Program-made: the position numbers and the translations under genes
Notes under the pieces: generated by a model
What the model saw: the letters and a program-made list of their open reading frames with translations, nothing else
Database searches by the model: none
Told to the model about the DNA's origin: nothing
Source of the DNA: Amycolatopsis bartoniae
Lineage (GTDB): Bacteria; Actinomycetota; Actinomycetes; Mycobacteriales; Pseudonocardiaceae
Direction of reading: 5' to 3'
DNA: 64,000 bases
NCBI RefSeq assembly: GCF_014191255.1
Contig: NZ_JACHWH010000001.1
Coordinates: 1,240,001-1,304,000 of the forward strand
Shown here: one piece after another, positions 54,600 through 63,460 of the stretch
Layout: every line of letters begins with the position of its first letter
Numbering within the stretch: position 1 is the stretch's first letter

Positions 54600-54995
54600 T
54601 CAGGCTAGGGCGGCGGTGACGTCGAGCTCGACCAGCTGACCCGGAAATCCGAGGCACGTGACGCCGAGCAGGGTGCTCGCGGTGCTGAAGGCGCGGCCGA
54701 GCGCGGACCCGGTGAGCCGGTCCCAGACCGCCGAAAGCTCCGCCCGTTCGCTGCTCGCCACGTAGATCACCGTACGGACGACGTCCTCGGGCGTCGCGCC
54801 CGCGTCCTCCAGTGCCAGCAGCGTGTTGGCGACGATCTGATCGGTCTGGCCGAGCAGGTCAGGGGCGATCCGCCCGTCGGCGTCGAGCGGGCACTGCCCC
54901 GCGAGGAACACCAGCCGCGCGGCTTCGACACTGGTCACGTGGTGGTAGCCGGGGGTCGGGTGGAGGCCGGGCGGGTTGCGGCGTTCGATGGTCAC
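54600..54995 (-). CDS. RidA/YjgF-family protein
   Basis: 131 residues: RLVFLAGQCPLDADGRIAPDLLGQTDQIVANTLLALEDAGATPEDVVRTVIYVAS is the RidA signature. RidA proteins hydrolyse reactive enamine/imine intermediates, such as 2-aminoacrylate from serine and threonine dehydratases. The usual C-terminal Arg/Glu motif (VEVEAVA) appears as LVELDVTAALA. It precedes kynA by 4 bases on the same strand, so it is probably cotranscribed. Its link to tryptophan breakdown is inferred only. Confidence 0.9.
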   Translation of the reverse strand: MTIERRNPPGLHPTPGYHHVTSVEAARLVFLAGQCPLDADGRIAPDLLGQTDQIVANTLLALEDAGATPEDVVRTVIYVASSERAELSAVWDRLTGSALGRAFSTASTLLGVTCLGFPGQLVELDVTAALA

Positions 54996-55215
54996 ACCAG
55001 CGAGCCTGACACGGAAAACTGTGGTCCACTATGGATTTTCGACAGGGCGGAAAGTCCCGTGAGACCGTTTCTCCACTTACGGGTGATTTGCCCGTTTCCC
55101 TACCAAGTGCGGAAACCGGACTTTTGCTTTCGGTACGGTTTTCATCTTCCCCTGGCCGGTTTTCACGCTTAATCTCTCGGCAGTTCCGCTGTCTCGTCAA
55201 GAGGGGAAGTCCCCA

Positions 55216-57150
55216 GTGCGAAGAGCTCTGACCCTGTTCGTTTCGCTCGCCCTCGCGGGTGGCGCGGCCGTCGCGGCACCGGCCGTGGCCTCCGCGCAGG
55301 GCCGTGCGGTGATCCCGCAGTCCCACCCGGATTGGGCCACGCCCCAGGCGAAGGTCGCCGAGACGACGCCGTCGTCGAAGCTGAACTTCCGCGTCTACCT
55401 GGCGATGCGCGACCAGGCCGGTGCGCAGTCCGTGGCGCAGGCCGTGAGTGACCCGTCGAGCAAGACCTACCGGCAGTACCTCACCCCGGCGCAGGTCACC
55501 GACAGGTTCGCCGCCACCGACGCCACCGTGAAGTCGGTGCGCGACTGGCTGGCCGGCAGCGGCTTCTCGATCGGCGACGTGCCGTCGAACAAGGCGTACG
55601 TCGAGGCTTCCGGCACCGCCGACCAGGTGGAGAAGGCGTTCAGCGTCGACCTCGCCAAGTACAAGGTCGACGGCCAGGTGCTGCGCGCGGCGGACAAGGA
55701 GCTTTCCGTCCCGGCCGCGCTGTCCGGCCAGGTGCTCGGCGTCGTCGGCGTCGACCAGGCCACCCAGCTGCTCAAGCCGCAGCACACCGACGGCACCCCG
55801 AACGACGTGCCGCCGTCCGACGGCTTCCGCAACGCCCCGCCGTGCAGCACCTACTACGGCGAGAAGGTCGATACCACCGACCCGGCCTACGGCGGCAAGA
55901 ACCTGCCGTACGCCCCCTGCGGCTACACGCCGGCGCAGCTGCGTTCGGCCTACGGCGTCGACAAGGTCCCCGCGGACGGCAAGGGCACGACGGTCGCGAT
56001 CGTCGACGCCTTCGCCTCGCCGACCCTGTACGCCGACGCGGCCGAGTACGCCAGGCGCAACGACCCGGCGCACCCGCTGCTGACGTCGCAGTTCTCGGAG
56101 AAGGTCTTCCCGGCCACCCCGGGCCAGGAGGCGCCGGACCAGTGTGATGCCGCCGGCTGGTACGGCGAGCAGACGCTGGACGTGGAGGCCGTGCACGGGC
56201 TCGCGCCCGGTGCGAACATCCTCTACGTCGGCGGTGCCGACTGCCAGGACGCGTCGCTGGACTCGGCGCTGAACTGGATCGTCGCGGGTCACCGCGCCGA
56301 CATCATCAGCAACTCCTACGGTGACACCGGCGAGGACATCCCCGCCTCCGAGGTCAAGGTCTGGACCCAGATCGCCGTGCAGGCCGCGCTGGAGGGCATC
56401 GGCGTCTTCTTCTCCTCCGGTGACAACGGTGACGAGGCCGCGCGACTGGGCCACCCGGCCGCGGACTTCCCCGCTTCGGACTCGTGGGTGACCGCCGTCG
56501 GCGGCACCAGCCTCGCGGTCGGCAAGGACGGCAGGAAGCTGTTCGAGACCGGCTGGGAGACCGGCAAGAGCGTCCTGACCAACGGCGCGTACGTGCCCGG
56601 CCCGCCCGGGGCGTACACCAGCGGTTCCGGCGGCGGCACCAGCGTGCTGTTCGACCAGCCCTTCTACCAGAAGGGGATCGTGCCGGACGCGCTGTCGACG
56701 CAGAACCAGCACGGCAACCACAAGGGCCGCGTCGTCCCGGACATCTCGGCGGTCGGCGACCCCAACACCGGCTTCCTGGTCGGGCAGACGCAGACCTTCC
56801 CGGAGGGTGTGCACTACGACCAGTACCGCATCGGCGGCACCAGCCTCGCGTCGCCGGTTCTCGCCGGGATCGTGGCGGTGTCGGACAGCCTGTCCCACTT
56901 CCACCACGGGTTCCTGAACCCGCTGGCCTACCAGGTCGCCTCGCGCACGCCGGCGATCAGCGACGTCAAGCACGTCGACGGCGCGGTGGAGCGGGTCGAC
57001 TACGCCAACTCGGTGGACGCCTCCGACGGGCTGATCACCTCGGCGCGGACGTTCGACTACCCGAACCTGACGATCCACACGACGAGTGGCTACGACAACG
57101 TCACCGGCCTCGGCTCGCCGAACGGCCTGGCGTTCCTGTTGCTGCCGTAG
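55216..57150 (+). CDS. secreted S53 (sedolisin/kumamolisin) peptidase
   Basis: 644 residues from a GTG with a strong upstream site (aagaggggaag). A signal peptide (RRALTLFVSLALAGGAAVAAPAVASA) is followed by the Pro-kumamolisin activation domain (TPSSKLNFRVYLAMRDQAGAQ). The S53 catalytic domain has Glu/Asp in GEQTLDVEAVHGLAPGANI, the oxyanion Asp in SNSYGDTGEDI and Ser in GGTSLASPVLAGI. Sedolisins are acid-acting extracellular endopeptidases. It is monocistronic with a strong terminator at 57166-57203. Confidence 0.94.
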   Translation: MRRALTLFVSLALAGGAAVAAPAVASAQGRAVIPQSHPDWATPQAKVAETTPSSKLNFRVYLAMRDQAGAQSVAQAVSDPSSKTYRQYLTPAQVTDRFAATDATVKSVRDWLAGSGFSIGDVPSNKAYVEASGTADQVEKAFSVDLAKYKVDGQVLRAADKELSVPAALSGQVLGVVGVDQATQLLKPQHTDGTPNDVPPSDGFRNAPPCSTYYGEKVDTTDPAYGGKNLPYAPCGYTPAQLRSAYGVDKVPADGKGTTVAIVDAFASPTLYADAAEYARRNDPAHPLLTSQFSEKVFPATPGQEAPDQCDAAGWYGEQTLDVEAVHGLAPGANILYVGGADCQDASLDSALNWIVAGHRADIISNSYGDTGEDIPASEVKVWTQIAVQAALEGIGVFFSSGDNGDEAARLGHPAADFPASDSWVTAVGGTSLAVGKDGRKLFETGWETGKSVLTNGAYVPGPPGAYTSGSGGGTSVLFDQPFYQKGIVPDALSTQNQHGNHKGRVVPDISAVGDPNTGFLVGQTQTFPEGVHYDQYRIGGTSLASPVLAGIVAVSDSLSHFHHGFLNPLAYQVASRTPAISDVKHVDGAVERVDYANSVDASDGLITSARTFDYPNLTIHTTSGYDNVTGLGSPNGLAFLLLP

Positions 57151-57165
57151 GGATTCTCACGAAGG

Positions 57166-57203
57166 AGCCCGGCCTTCCCCGTCACGGGGAGGCCGGGCTT
57201 TTC
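57166..57203 (+). terminator. rho-independent terminator of the S53 peptidase gene
   Basis: agcccggcc with a tcccc extension pairs with a gggga extension and ggccgggct (outer arms 57167-57174 and 57191-57198), followed by TTTT. It lies 16 bases after the stop. Confidence 0.9.
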
Positions 57204-57216
57204 GCGTGGTGGATCC

Positions 57217-58389
57217 TCACCAGGCCACGGGCATCGTGCGGGGACCGCGGACGATCATCTCCGTCTTCCACACCGGGTCGCCCGCCAGCCGGAGCGTCGG
57301 CAGGCGCGTGACCAGCGTCCGCATCGCCTCCTGCAGCTCCACCCGCGCGAGCGGGGCGCCGAGGCAGTGGTGCACGCCGTGGCCGAAGCCGAGGTGCTGG
57401 TTCTCCTCGCGGTCGAACCGGATGTCCTCCGCGTCGGCGAAGCGCAGGCCGTCCCGGTTCGCCGCGCCGACGGCGACCAGCACCGGCTCACCGCGTTTCA
57501 CCACGACCCCGCCCACCTCCACGTCTTCCTTGGCGTAGCGCGGGAAGCTCGCGCCGGCACCGAGCGGCACGAACCGCAGCAGCTCCTCGACCGCCGGTTT
57601 GACCAGCTCCGGGTCGTCGCACAGCTGCGCCCACTTCTCGGGGCGTTCGAGCAGCACGTAGACGAAGTTGGGGATCTGGCTCGCGGTGGTCTCGTGCCCG
57701 GCCACGAGGATGCCGCGGCACAGATCGATGAGTTCCAGCTCGGTGAGCTTGTCCTGCTCGTCGCGGGCGGCGATGAGGTCCGACATCAGGTCGTCGGCGG
57801 GTTTCGCGCGCCGCTGCGCGACGAGGCCGCGCATGTAGTCGCGCAGCTCCTCCTGGTTGGCGGTGAACTCCTCGGGCGTGAGCCGGCTGGTCGACAGCAG
57901 CGCGTCGCTCCACACCCGGAACCGCGGCCGGTCCTCCACCGGCACGCCGAGCAGCTCGCAGATGACGGCGACGGGAATCGGCAGTGCGAAGTTCTCGACC
58001 AGGTCCACCGGCGCGCCCTGGGCCACCATCTCGTCGAGGAAGCGCTCGGACAGCTCGCGGACCCGCGGCCGGAGCTGCTCGACGCGGCGGATCGTGAACG
58101 CCTTGGCGACCAGGCGGCGCAGGCGGGTGTGGTCGGGCGGGTCCATCTGCAGGATGCCGCCCGGCCGCATGCCCGGGTTCAGCCGAGGCGCGTCGCGTTC
58201 CGCGGACATCGCGCGGCTGAACCGCTGATCCCCCAGCACGAAGCGCGCGTCGGCGTAGCGGGTGGCCAGCCAGGCCGGTTCCCCGTACGGCAGCTGCACG
58301 CGGATCATGCCCTCGGCGTCGCGGGCCGCGGCGTACGCCTCGTCCAGGTCAAGTCCGATTGTCTGATTGAAGGGATAGGCAACAGTCAC
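57217..58389 (-). CDS. cytochrome P450
   Basis: 390 residues from a GTG at 58389. The I-helix oxygen motif is LVAGHETTASQ, the ExxR is EELLR (AVEELLRFVPLG), and the heme loop is FGHGVHHCLGAPLARVEL with the ligand Cys. It is a bacterial class I P450, with a family not assignable by eye. It needs a ferredoxin and reductase; neither is adjacent. It is 39 bases downstream of the FAD/Fe-S oxidase stop on the same strand. Inverted segments in that gap could be an operator. Confidence 0.93.
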   Translation of the reverse strand: MTVAYPFNQTIGLDLDEAYAAARDAEGMIRVQLPYGEPAWLATRYADARFVLGDQRFSRAMSAERDAPRLNPGMRPGGILQMDPPDHTRLRRLVAKAFTIRRVEQLRPRVRELSERFLDEMVAQGAPVDLVENFALPIPVAVICELLGVPVEDRPRFRVWSDALLSTSRLTPEEFTANQEELRDYMRGLVAQRRAKPADDLMSDLIAARDEQDKLTELELIDLCRGILVAGHETTASQIPNFVYVLLERPEKWAQLCDDPELVKPAVEELLRFVPLGAGASFPRYAKEDVEVGGVVVKRGEPVLVAVGAANRDGLRFADAEDIRFDREENQHLGFGHGVHHCLGAPLARVELQEAMRTLVTRLPTLRLAGDPVWKTEMIVRGPRTMPVAW

Positions 58390-58430
58390 ACAATCTGTCT
58401 AGCGGATTGTTGACAAGCAGAAAATCCGCT
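58390..58430. promoter_or_regulatory. inverted repeats between P450 and FAD/Fe-S genes
   Basis: AGCGGATT (58401-58408) and AATCCGCT (58423-58430) are perfect 8-bp arms. ACAATC (58390-58395) and GATTGT (58405-58410) overlap them. They abut the P450 start. They could be an operator or a processing hairpin. Confidence 0.4.
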
Positions 58431-61224
58431 ATTCGAGCGCGTCGCGCAGCAGTTCCGCCAGGTGGACCGCCCTGCGGTCGGCCTCCTGGGCGATCTGCGT
58501 GCGGCAGCTGAAACCGTCGGAAATGACCACGGTGTCCGGTGCCGCCTCGCGGATCGCGGGGAGCATGCGGTCCTCCGCCACCGCGACCGACACGTCGTAG
58601 TGCCCGCGCTCGAACCCGAAGTTGCCCGCGAGGCCGCAGCAACCGGAGTCCAAAGTGGAGTTCCGGATGCCCGCGCGCGCCATGAGCCGTTCGTCGGCCC
58701 TGAAGCCCAGCTCCGCGTGCTGGTGGCAGTGCACCTGCGTGATCGCGTCGAGGTCCAGGTCCCGCAACGGCAGTTCGGCGTCGGCGAGCAGCTCGGCGAG
58801 CGTGCGCGTGCGCTGGGCCAGCAGCTCGGCCGTCGTGTCCCCGGGCAGCAGGTGGCCGAGGTCGCCGCGGAACAACGCCGTGCAGCTCGGCTCCAGTCCC
58901 ACGACCTCGTACCCGGCGTCGAGGTACGGCTTGAGCACCGACAACGTCCGGCGCAGCACGCGCTTCGCCACGCCGAGCTGCCCCGTGGACACCCACGTCA
59001 GTCCACAACAGACGTTCTGTTCCGGCACCACCACGTCGTATCCGGCGGCTGCCAGCACCTCGGTGGCGGCGTGCAGGACCTCCGGGGTGAGGAAGTTGTT
59101 GAACGAGTCCGGCCACAGCACGACCGGTTTGCCGCCGGAAGTCCGCTTGCGCGAACGGGTGAACGGCCGGTCGGCGAACTTCGGCAGCTCCCGCTCGGGC
59201 GCGAGCCCACCGAGCCGCTTCACCAGCGCAGCCACGCGCGGGCGGCGCAGCACGGCGTTCGCGAACCGCGGCGCGAGCGCAGAGAACCGCAGCCACAGCG
59301 GCAGCCAGCCCATCGAGTAGTGCGACAGCGGGCGCAACCTGCCCTTGTAGTGCTGGTGCTGGAACTCCGCCTTGTAGGTCGCCATGTCGACGTCGACGGG
59401 GCAGTCCGAGAGGCAGCCCTTGCACGACAGGCACAGGTCCAGCGCGTCCCGCACCTCCTCCGAGCGCCAGCCGTCGGTGACGAGCTCGCCGTTGATCATC
59501 TCCGCGAGCAGGTGCGCGCGCCCACGCGTGGAGTGCTTCTCCTCCCTCGTCGCGCGGTAGCTCGGGCACATCACGCCACCACCGCCGGTGTTGCGGCACT
59601 TGCCGACGCCGACGCACCGGCGCATCGCCTCGGCGAAGCTGCCGTGGTCGCGCGGATAACCCAGCGCCACCGGAATCGTCGCGGCGCGCACCCGCAGGTC
59701 GGCGTCGACCGGGCGGGGGCGCACGAGCACGCCCGGGTTCATCCGGTCGTCGGGGTCGAAGATGCCCTTGAACCGCTCGAACAGCGCCATCACCTCGGGG
59801 CTGTACATGCGCGGCAACAGTTCCGAGCGCGCCTGCCCGTCGCCGTGCTCACCGGACAGCGAACCGCCGTGCGCGGCCACCAGGTCGGCCGCGTCCTCCA
59901 GGAACGCCCGGAAGTTCTCCTGCCCCGGCCGGGACAGCAGGTCGAAGTCGATGCGCATGTGCAGGCAGCCCTCGCCGTAGTGGCCGTACACCACGGTCTT
60001 GCGGCCGTGCCGCGCGAGCAGCTGCTTGAACTCCCGCAGGTACGAGCCAAGGCGCTCGGGCGGGACCGCGGCGTCCTCCCAGCCGGGCCACGCCTCGGAC
60101 CCGTCGGCCATCCGCGTCGCGAGCCCGGCGCCCTCCTCGCGGATGCGCCACAGGCGTCGCTGCGCGGCCGGATCGGTGAGCACGACGTGGGGCCGGCGCA
60201 GCTCGCGCGCCACCTCGTGCGCCCTGTCGCGTGCCTCGTCGAGGGTGTCGCCGGTCAGCTCGACCATCAGCCAGGCGTTGCCGTCGGGGAGGTCCTCGCC
60301 ACCGGAGCTGGTGAGCCGGACCAGCTCGACGTCCAGCCCCTCGACGGTGAGCGGTTTTCGTTCGAGGATCGCGGGCACGGCGTCGGCGGCGGCGATGTCC
60401 GACTCGAAGCCGAACACAGCCAGCGCCTTGTGCTTCGGCAGTTCGACGAGCCGCACGGTGGCGTCGAGCACGGCGACGCAGGTGCCCTCGCTGCCGACGA
60501 GCGCACGGGCGACGTTGAAACCGTTCTCCGGCAACAGGTGTTCGAGCCCGTACCCGGACACGCGACGGCCCCACGTCGACAGTTCCTTGCGCAGCAGTGC
60601 GAGGTTGCCGTCCACCAGGTCCCGCAGTTCGCGGTACACCCGGCCTTCCGTGCCCGGCAAGGCGGCACGACGGTCCACTTCGGACCGTGACGTGGCACCG
60701 ACCGTCATCCGCGTGCCGTCGTAGAGCAGCACGTCCAGGCTTTCGACGTTGTCGGCGGTGCGACCCCACGCCACGGAGTGCGAGCCGCAGGCGTTGTTGC
60801 CGATCATGCCGCCGAGGGTGCAGCGGCTGTGCGTGGACGGGTCGGGCCCGAACCGCAGGCCGTGCGGGGCGGCTACGGCCTGCAGGTCGTCGAGCACGGT
60901 GCCGGGTGCGACGCGGGCGGTTCGTGCCTGTGCGTCCAGTTCGCGTACCCCACGCAGGTGGCGGGAGGTGTCCAGGACCACGCCGGGGCCGCACGCGTTG
61001 CCCGCGATGCTGGTGCCCCCGCCCCGGGCGATCACCGGCGCCCCGGCCTCGCGACAGGCTGCGACGGCGGCCACCACGTCGTCGACCGTCCGCGGCAGTA
61101 CCACGCCCAGTGGCGTGTGCCGGTAGTTGGAGGCGTCGGTGGTGTAGAGCGCGAGGGTGCCCGCGTCGAAGGCCGCGTCCTGCTTGCCCAAAAGGGTCCG
61201 AAGGGTGTCCTGCACGTCGTTCAT
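58429..61224 (-). CDS. FAD-linked oxidase fused to Fe-S/CCG domain oxidoreductase (D-lactate/glycolate dehydrogenase type)
   Basis: 931 residues from the ATG at 61224. The N-terminal half is an FAD_binding_4 oxidase (PVIARGGGTSIAGNACGPGVVLDTSRHL, GRTADNVESLDVLLYDGTRMTV) with a GlcD-like C-domain (YGHYGEGCLHMRID, GSLSGEHGDGQARSELLPRMYS). The C-terminal half has two ferredoxin-like clusters (CVGVGKCRNTGGGGVMCPSY; CLSCKGCLSDCPVD) and two CCG/heterodisulfide-reductase modules (VCCGLTW; DSGCCGLAGNFGF). It probably oxidises a 2-hydroxy acid and passes electrons to the membrane. It may be cotranscribed with the P450. Confidence 0.93.
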   Translation of the reverse strand: MNDVQDTLRTLLGKQDAAFDAGTLALYTTDASNYRHTPLGVVLPRTVDDVVAAVAACREAGAPVIARGGGTSIAGNACGPGVVLDTSRHLRGVRELDAQARTARVAPGTVLDDLQAVAAPHGLRFGPDPSTHSRCTLGGMIGNNACGSHSVAWGRTADNVESLDVLLYDGTRMTVGATSRSEVDRRAALPGTEGRVYRELRDLVDGNLALLRKELSTWGRRVSGYGLEHLLPENGFNVARALVGSEGTCVAVLDATVRLVELPKHKALAVFGFESDIAAADAVPAILERKPLTVEGLDVELVRLTSSGGEDLPDGNAWLMVELTGDTLDEARDRAHEVARELRRPHVVLTDPAAQRRLWRIREEGAGLATRMADGSEAWPGWEDAAVPPERLGSYLREFKQLLARHGRKTVVYGHYGEGCLHMRIDFDLLSRPGQENFRAFLEDAADLVAAHGGSLSGEHGDGQARSELLPRMYSPEVMALFERFKGIFDPDDRMNPGVLVRPRPVDADLRVRAATIPVALGYPRDHGSFAEAMRRCVGVGKCRNTGGGGVMCPSYRATREEKHSTRGRAHLLAEMINGELVTDGWRSEEVRDALDLCLSCKGCLSDCPVDVDMATYKAEFQHQHYKGRLRPLSHYSMGWLPLWLRFSALAPRFANAVLRRPRVAALVKRLGGLAPERELPKFADRPFTRSRKRTSGGKPVVLWPDSFNNFLTPEVLHAATEVLAAAGYDVVVPEQNVCCGLTWVSTGQLGVAKRVLRRTLSVLKPYLDAGYEVVGLEPSCTALFRGDLGHLLPGDTTAELLAQRTRTLAELLADAELPLRDLDLDAITQVHCHQHAELGFRADERLMARAGIRNSTLDSGCCGLAGNFGFERGHYDVSVAVAEDRMLPAIREAAPDTVVISDGFSCRTQIAQEADRRAVHLAELLRDALE

Positions 61225-61278
61225 TGTGCCGCCTGGCGGGACGCCGGTCTTGCCCGGCGCGGGCGCGGGGAGTTGGCT

Positions 61279-62070
61279 GTGAGCATGGAAACAGCCGCGG
61301 TGCGGGAAGTCGCCAACCGGTTGCTGCTGGCGTACGAGAAGGGCGAGCCGACCGATCCGGTCATCGCGTCGCACCCGGAGGCGACCGTCGCGGACGCCTA
61401 CCGGATCCAGCAGGAGCAGGTGCGTGCGTGGGTCGCGGGCGGGGACGTCGTCAAGGGGCACAAGGTGGGCCTCGCGTCCCGGGCGATGCAGGAGCAGATG
61501 GGCGTGGACCAGCCGGACTACGGGCACCTGCTGGCGGGCATGTTCTCCCTCGAACACCAGCCGATTCCCGCCGCGGGCTTCCTGCAGCCGCGGATCGAGC
61601 CGGAGATCGCGTTCGTGCTGGGCAAGCCGCTGTCCGGGCCCGGGGTGACGGTGGCGGACGCGCTGCGGGCGGTCGACTTCGTGGTGCCCGCGCTGGAGAT
61701 CGTGGCGTCGCGGATCACCGACTGGAACATCTCGATCGTCGACACGATCGCGGACAACGCCTCCTCGGGCGGCGTGGTGCTGGGCAGCAAGCCGACGTTG
61801 TTGTCCGATGTGGACTTGCGGTTGGTGGGCTGCACGCTGCAGCTGGGTGGTGAGCTGGTGGCGACCGGTGCGGGCGCGGCGGTGCTCGGTTCACCGGTCA
61901 ACGCGCTGGTGTGGCTGGCGAACACCATCGGGCCGTTGGGCATCGACCTGGAGCCGGGGCACGTGGTGTTGCCGGGCTCGATGACCAGGGCGTTCCCGGT
62001 CACGGCGGGCGACACGGTGGTGGCGGACATGGGCGAGCTCGGCACCGTGACGGCGGTGTTCACGGCGTAG
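61279..62070 (+). CDS. 2-keto-4-pentenoate hydratase/4-oxalocrotonate decarboxylase family protein
   Basis: 263 residues; GTG 61279 is chosen because GGGGAG lies 6 bases upstream (ATG 61285 is the alternative). FAH-like fold: GHKVGLASRAMQEQMGVDQPDYGHLLAGMF, RIEPEIAFVLGKPLSGPGVTVADALRAVDFVVPALEIVASRITDWNISIVDTIADNASSGGVVLG, with metal Glu residues in EPEIAF. It matches MhpD/DmpE/DmpH-type enzymes of meta-cleavage pathways. Hydratase versus decarboxylase cannot be told apart here. No other meta-cleavage gene is nearby. Confidence 0.9.
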   Translation: MSMETAAVREVANRLLLAYEKGEPTDPVIASHPEATVADAYRIQQEQVRAWVAGGDVVKGHKVGLASRAMQEQMGVDQPDYGHLLAGMFSLEHQPIPAAGFLQPRIEPEIAFVLGKPLSGPGVTVADALRAVDFVVPALEIVASRITDWNISIVDTIADNASSGGVVLGSKPTLLSDVDLRLVGCTLQLGGELVATGAGAAVLGSPVNALVWLANTIGPLGIDLEPGHVVLPGSMTRAFPVTAGDTVVADMGELGTVTAVFTA

Positions 62071-62469
62071 GGGCCCGCCGCGGTTCGGGTCTTGGCGGCG
62101 GCCCCCTTGCGCCGGGGCGCGGGCGTACTGGCCCTGGCTTGGGCGCGGTTGCCTTGGCACCCCGGCCCGCGGTACGGGGATCAGGTGACCCGCGCGAGCT
62201 TCCCGCCAACGTGCCGCCCTCGCTCAGGTTGGCCGCCACGGCCTTGGCATTGGGGAGCCACAGCCCGCACGGTCACCCGCGAGCGCGCCCCTCGCTCAGC
62301 TCGTGCGCCGCGGCCTGACCGGATCAGCTCACCAGCACGACCTTCCCACGGGAGGCTGGTTCTCTTCCAGGTTGGCCGCCACCACGGCCTCGGCACTGGC
62401 GAGCCACAGCCAGCACGGTCACCCGCGAACGCGCCCCTCGCTCAGCTCGTGCGCTGCGGCCTCGCCGGA
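62071..62469. other. non-coding tract with duplicated oxidoreductase 3'-end sequence
   Basis: 399 bases without a credible gene. Most of it is the repeat tract at 62225-62494. The first 150 bases are GC-rich with no recognisable signal. Frames running through it are read from the repeats. Confidence 0.6.
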
Positions 62470-62494
62470 TCAGCTCACCAGCACGATCTTCCCG
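62225..62494. repeat. two tandem copies of a 143-146 bp unit
   Basis: The unit beginning caggttggccgccac appears at about 62225 and 62368. Both contain cgctcagctcgtgcgc and ggatcagctcaccagcacga segments, the second covering the MDR gene stop. A third partial match (about 62507-62540) lies inside the gene. The unit therefore consists of the last codons of the oxidoreductase gene plus sequence downstream. Confidence 0.82.
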
Positions 62495-63411
62495 CGCGCG
62501 TGTCGGCTCTCGCTCAGCTCGTGCGCTGCCGCGGCCTCGGCCAGTGGGAAGGCCGCCGCGACCGGCACGCGCAGGCGGCCCTCCGCGGCCAGTTTCACCG
62601 CGATGTCCAGCGCGTGCAGGGCCAGCGGGTCGGCGCCCGCGAGATCCGAGTTGTTCTCGTCGACGGGCGCGGAGTGCGACATGTGCACGCCGTGGGCGGC
62701 CGCGTCGAAGTCGGCGATCGTGACCACGCGCGCTGGGTTTCCGGCGATCGCGATCAGGTCCGGCAGTGCCCCGCCGGCGCAGTCGAACACCGCGTCCACC
62801 CCGTCCGGCGCCAGCGCGCGAACCCGTTCCACCAGGCCCGGCCCGTAGGTCGTCGGCTGGGCGCCGAGGGAGCGCAGGAAGTCGTGGTTGCGTTCGCTCG
62901 CGGTGCCGATGACCGTGGCGCCGCGGGCGGCCGCGACCTGGACGGCGACCGTGCCGACGCCGCCGGCCGCGCCCTGCACCAGCACGGTGTGCCCGGCGCC
63001 GACCGCGAGCCGGTCGAGAACCCGGACGGAGGTCTCGACGCTGCCCGCAGCGCCGCCCGCCTCTTCCCAGCTCCACGCGGCCGGTTTGGGTGCCCAGGCG
63101 GACAGGACGGTGTAGTCGGCGTTGGCGCCACGCGCGGGGGTCATGCCGAAGACCTCGTCACCGACGGCGGTGCCCGTGACCCCGGGGCCGACCTCGTCGA
63201 CCACGCCCGCGGCGTCGAACCCCGTGCGCCACGGGAAGGTCGCGGGCACGATGTCCCGCATCTTCCCGGACCGGAGGATCACCTCCCCCGCGCCGAGGCC
63301 CGAGGCGCGTACGGCGATGCGGATCTCTCCCGGTCCGGCGTGCGGCTCTTCGACTTCGACGACGTGGACCACGCTGGGCGGCCCGTACTCGGCAAACTGG
63401 ACGGTTCTCAT
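62470..63411 (-). CDS. zinc-free quinone oxidoreductase-like MDR protein
   Basis: 313 residues from the ATG at 63411: MRTVQFAEYGPPSVVHVVEVEEPHAGPGEIRIAVRASGL is the MDR N-terminus, and FDAAGVVDEVGPGV follows. NADPH motif LVQGAAGGVGTVAVQVAAARGATVIG near residue 145. No zinc ligands, so it is of the quinone/enone reductase class. It ends HELSESRHARGKIVLVS. Sequence of its 3' end is duplicated downstream. It shares a divergent operator with the TetR gene at 63461. Confidence 0.92.
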   Translation of the reverse strand: MRTVQFAEYGPPSVVHVVEVEEPHAGPGEIRIAVRASGLGAGEVILRSGKMRDIVPATFPWRTGFDAAGVVDEVGPGVTGTAVGDEVFGMTPARGANADYTVLSAWAPKPAAWSWEEAGGAAGSVETSVRVLDRLAVGAGHTVLVQGAAGGVGTVAVQVAAARGATVIGTASERNHDFLRSLGAQPTTYGPGLVERVRALAPDGVDAVFDCAGGALPDLIAIAGNPARVVTIADFDAAAHGVHMSHSAPVDENNSDLAGADPLALHALDIAVKLAAEGRLRVPVAAAFPLAEAAAAHELSESRHARGKIVLVS

Positions 63412-63423
63412 GGTCGCGAACGT

Positions 63424-63443
63424 AACGGAACGATCGGTCCGTT
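63424..63443. promoter_or_regulatory. 20-bp near-palindrome, probable TetR operator
   Basis: AACGGA (63424-63429) and TCCGTT (63438-63443) flank CGATCG with one base on each side. Nine of the ten symmetric base pairs match. It lies between the divergent MDR and tetR genes, 12 bases from one start and 17 from the other. Confidence 0.72.
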
Positions 63444-63460
63444 TCGCTAAAGTGAGAAGG

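Noticed and set aside
54859-57078. 739-codon minus frame opposite the S53 gene
   Set aside because: Antisense shadow through the peptidase and its promoter; no domains.
58462-60690. 742-codon plus frame opposite the FAD/Fe-S gene
   Set aside because: Antisense shadow; the minus strand has complete Fe-S and FAD motifs.
62225-62494. Possible CRISPR array
   Set aside because: Only two long degenerate units with no short regular repeats or unique spacers, and no cas genes.
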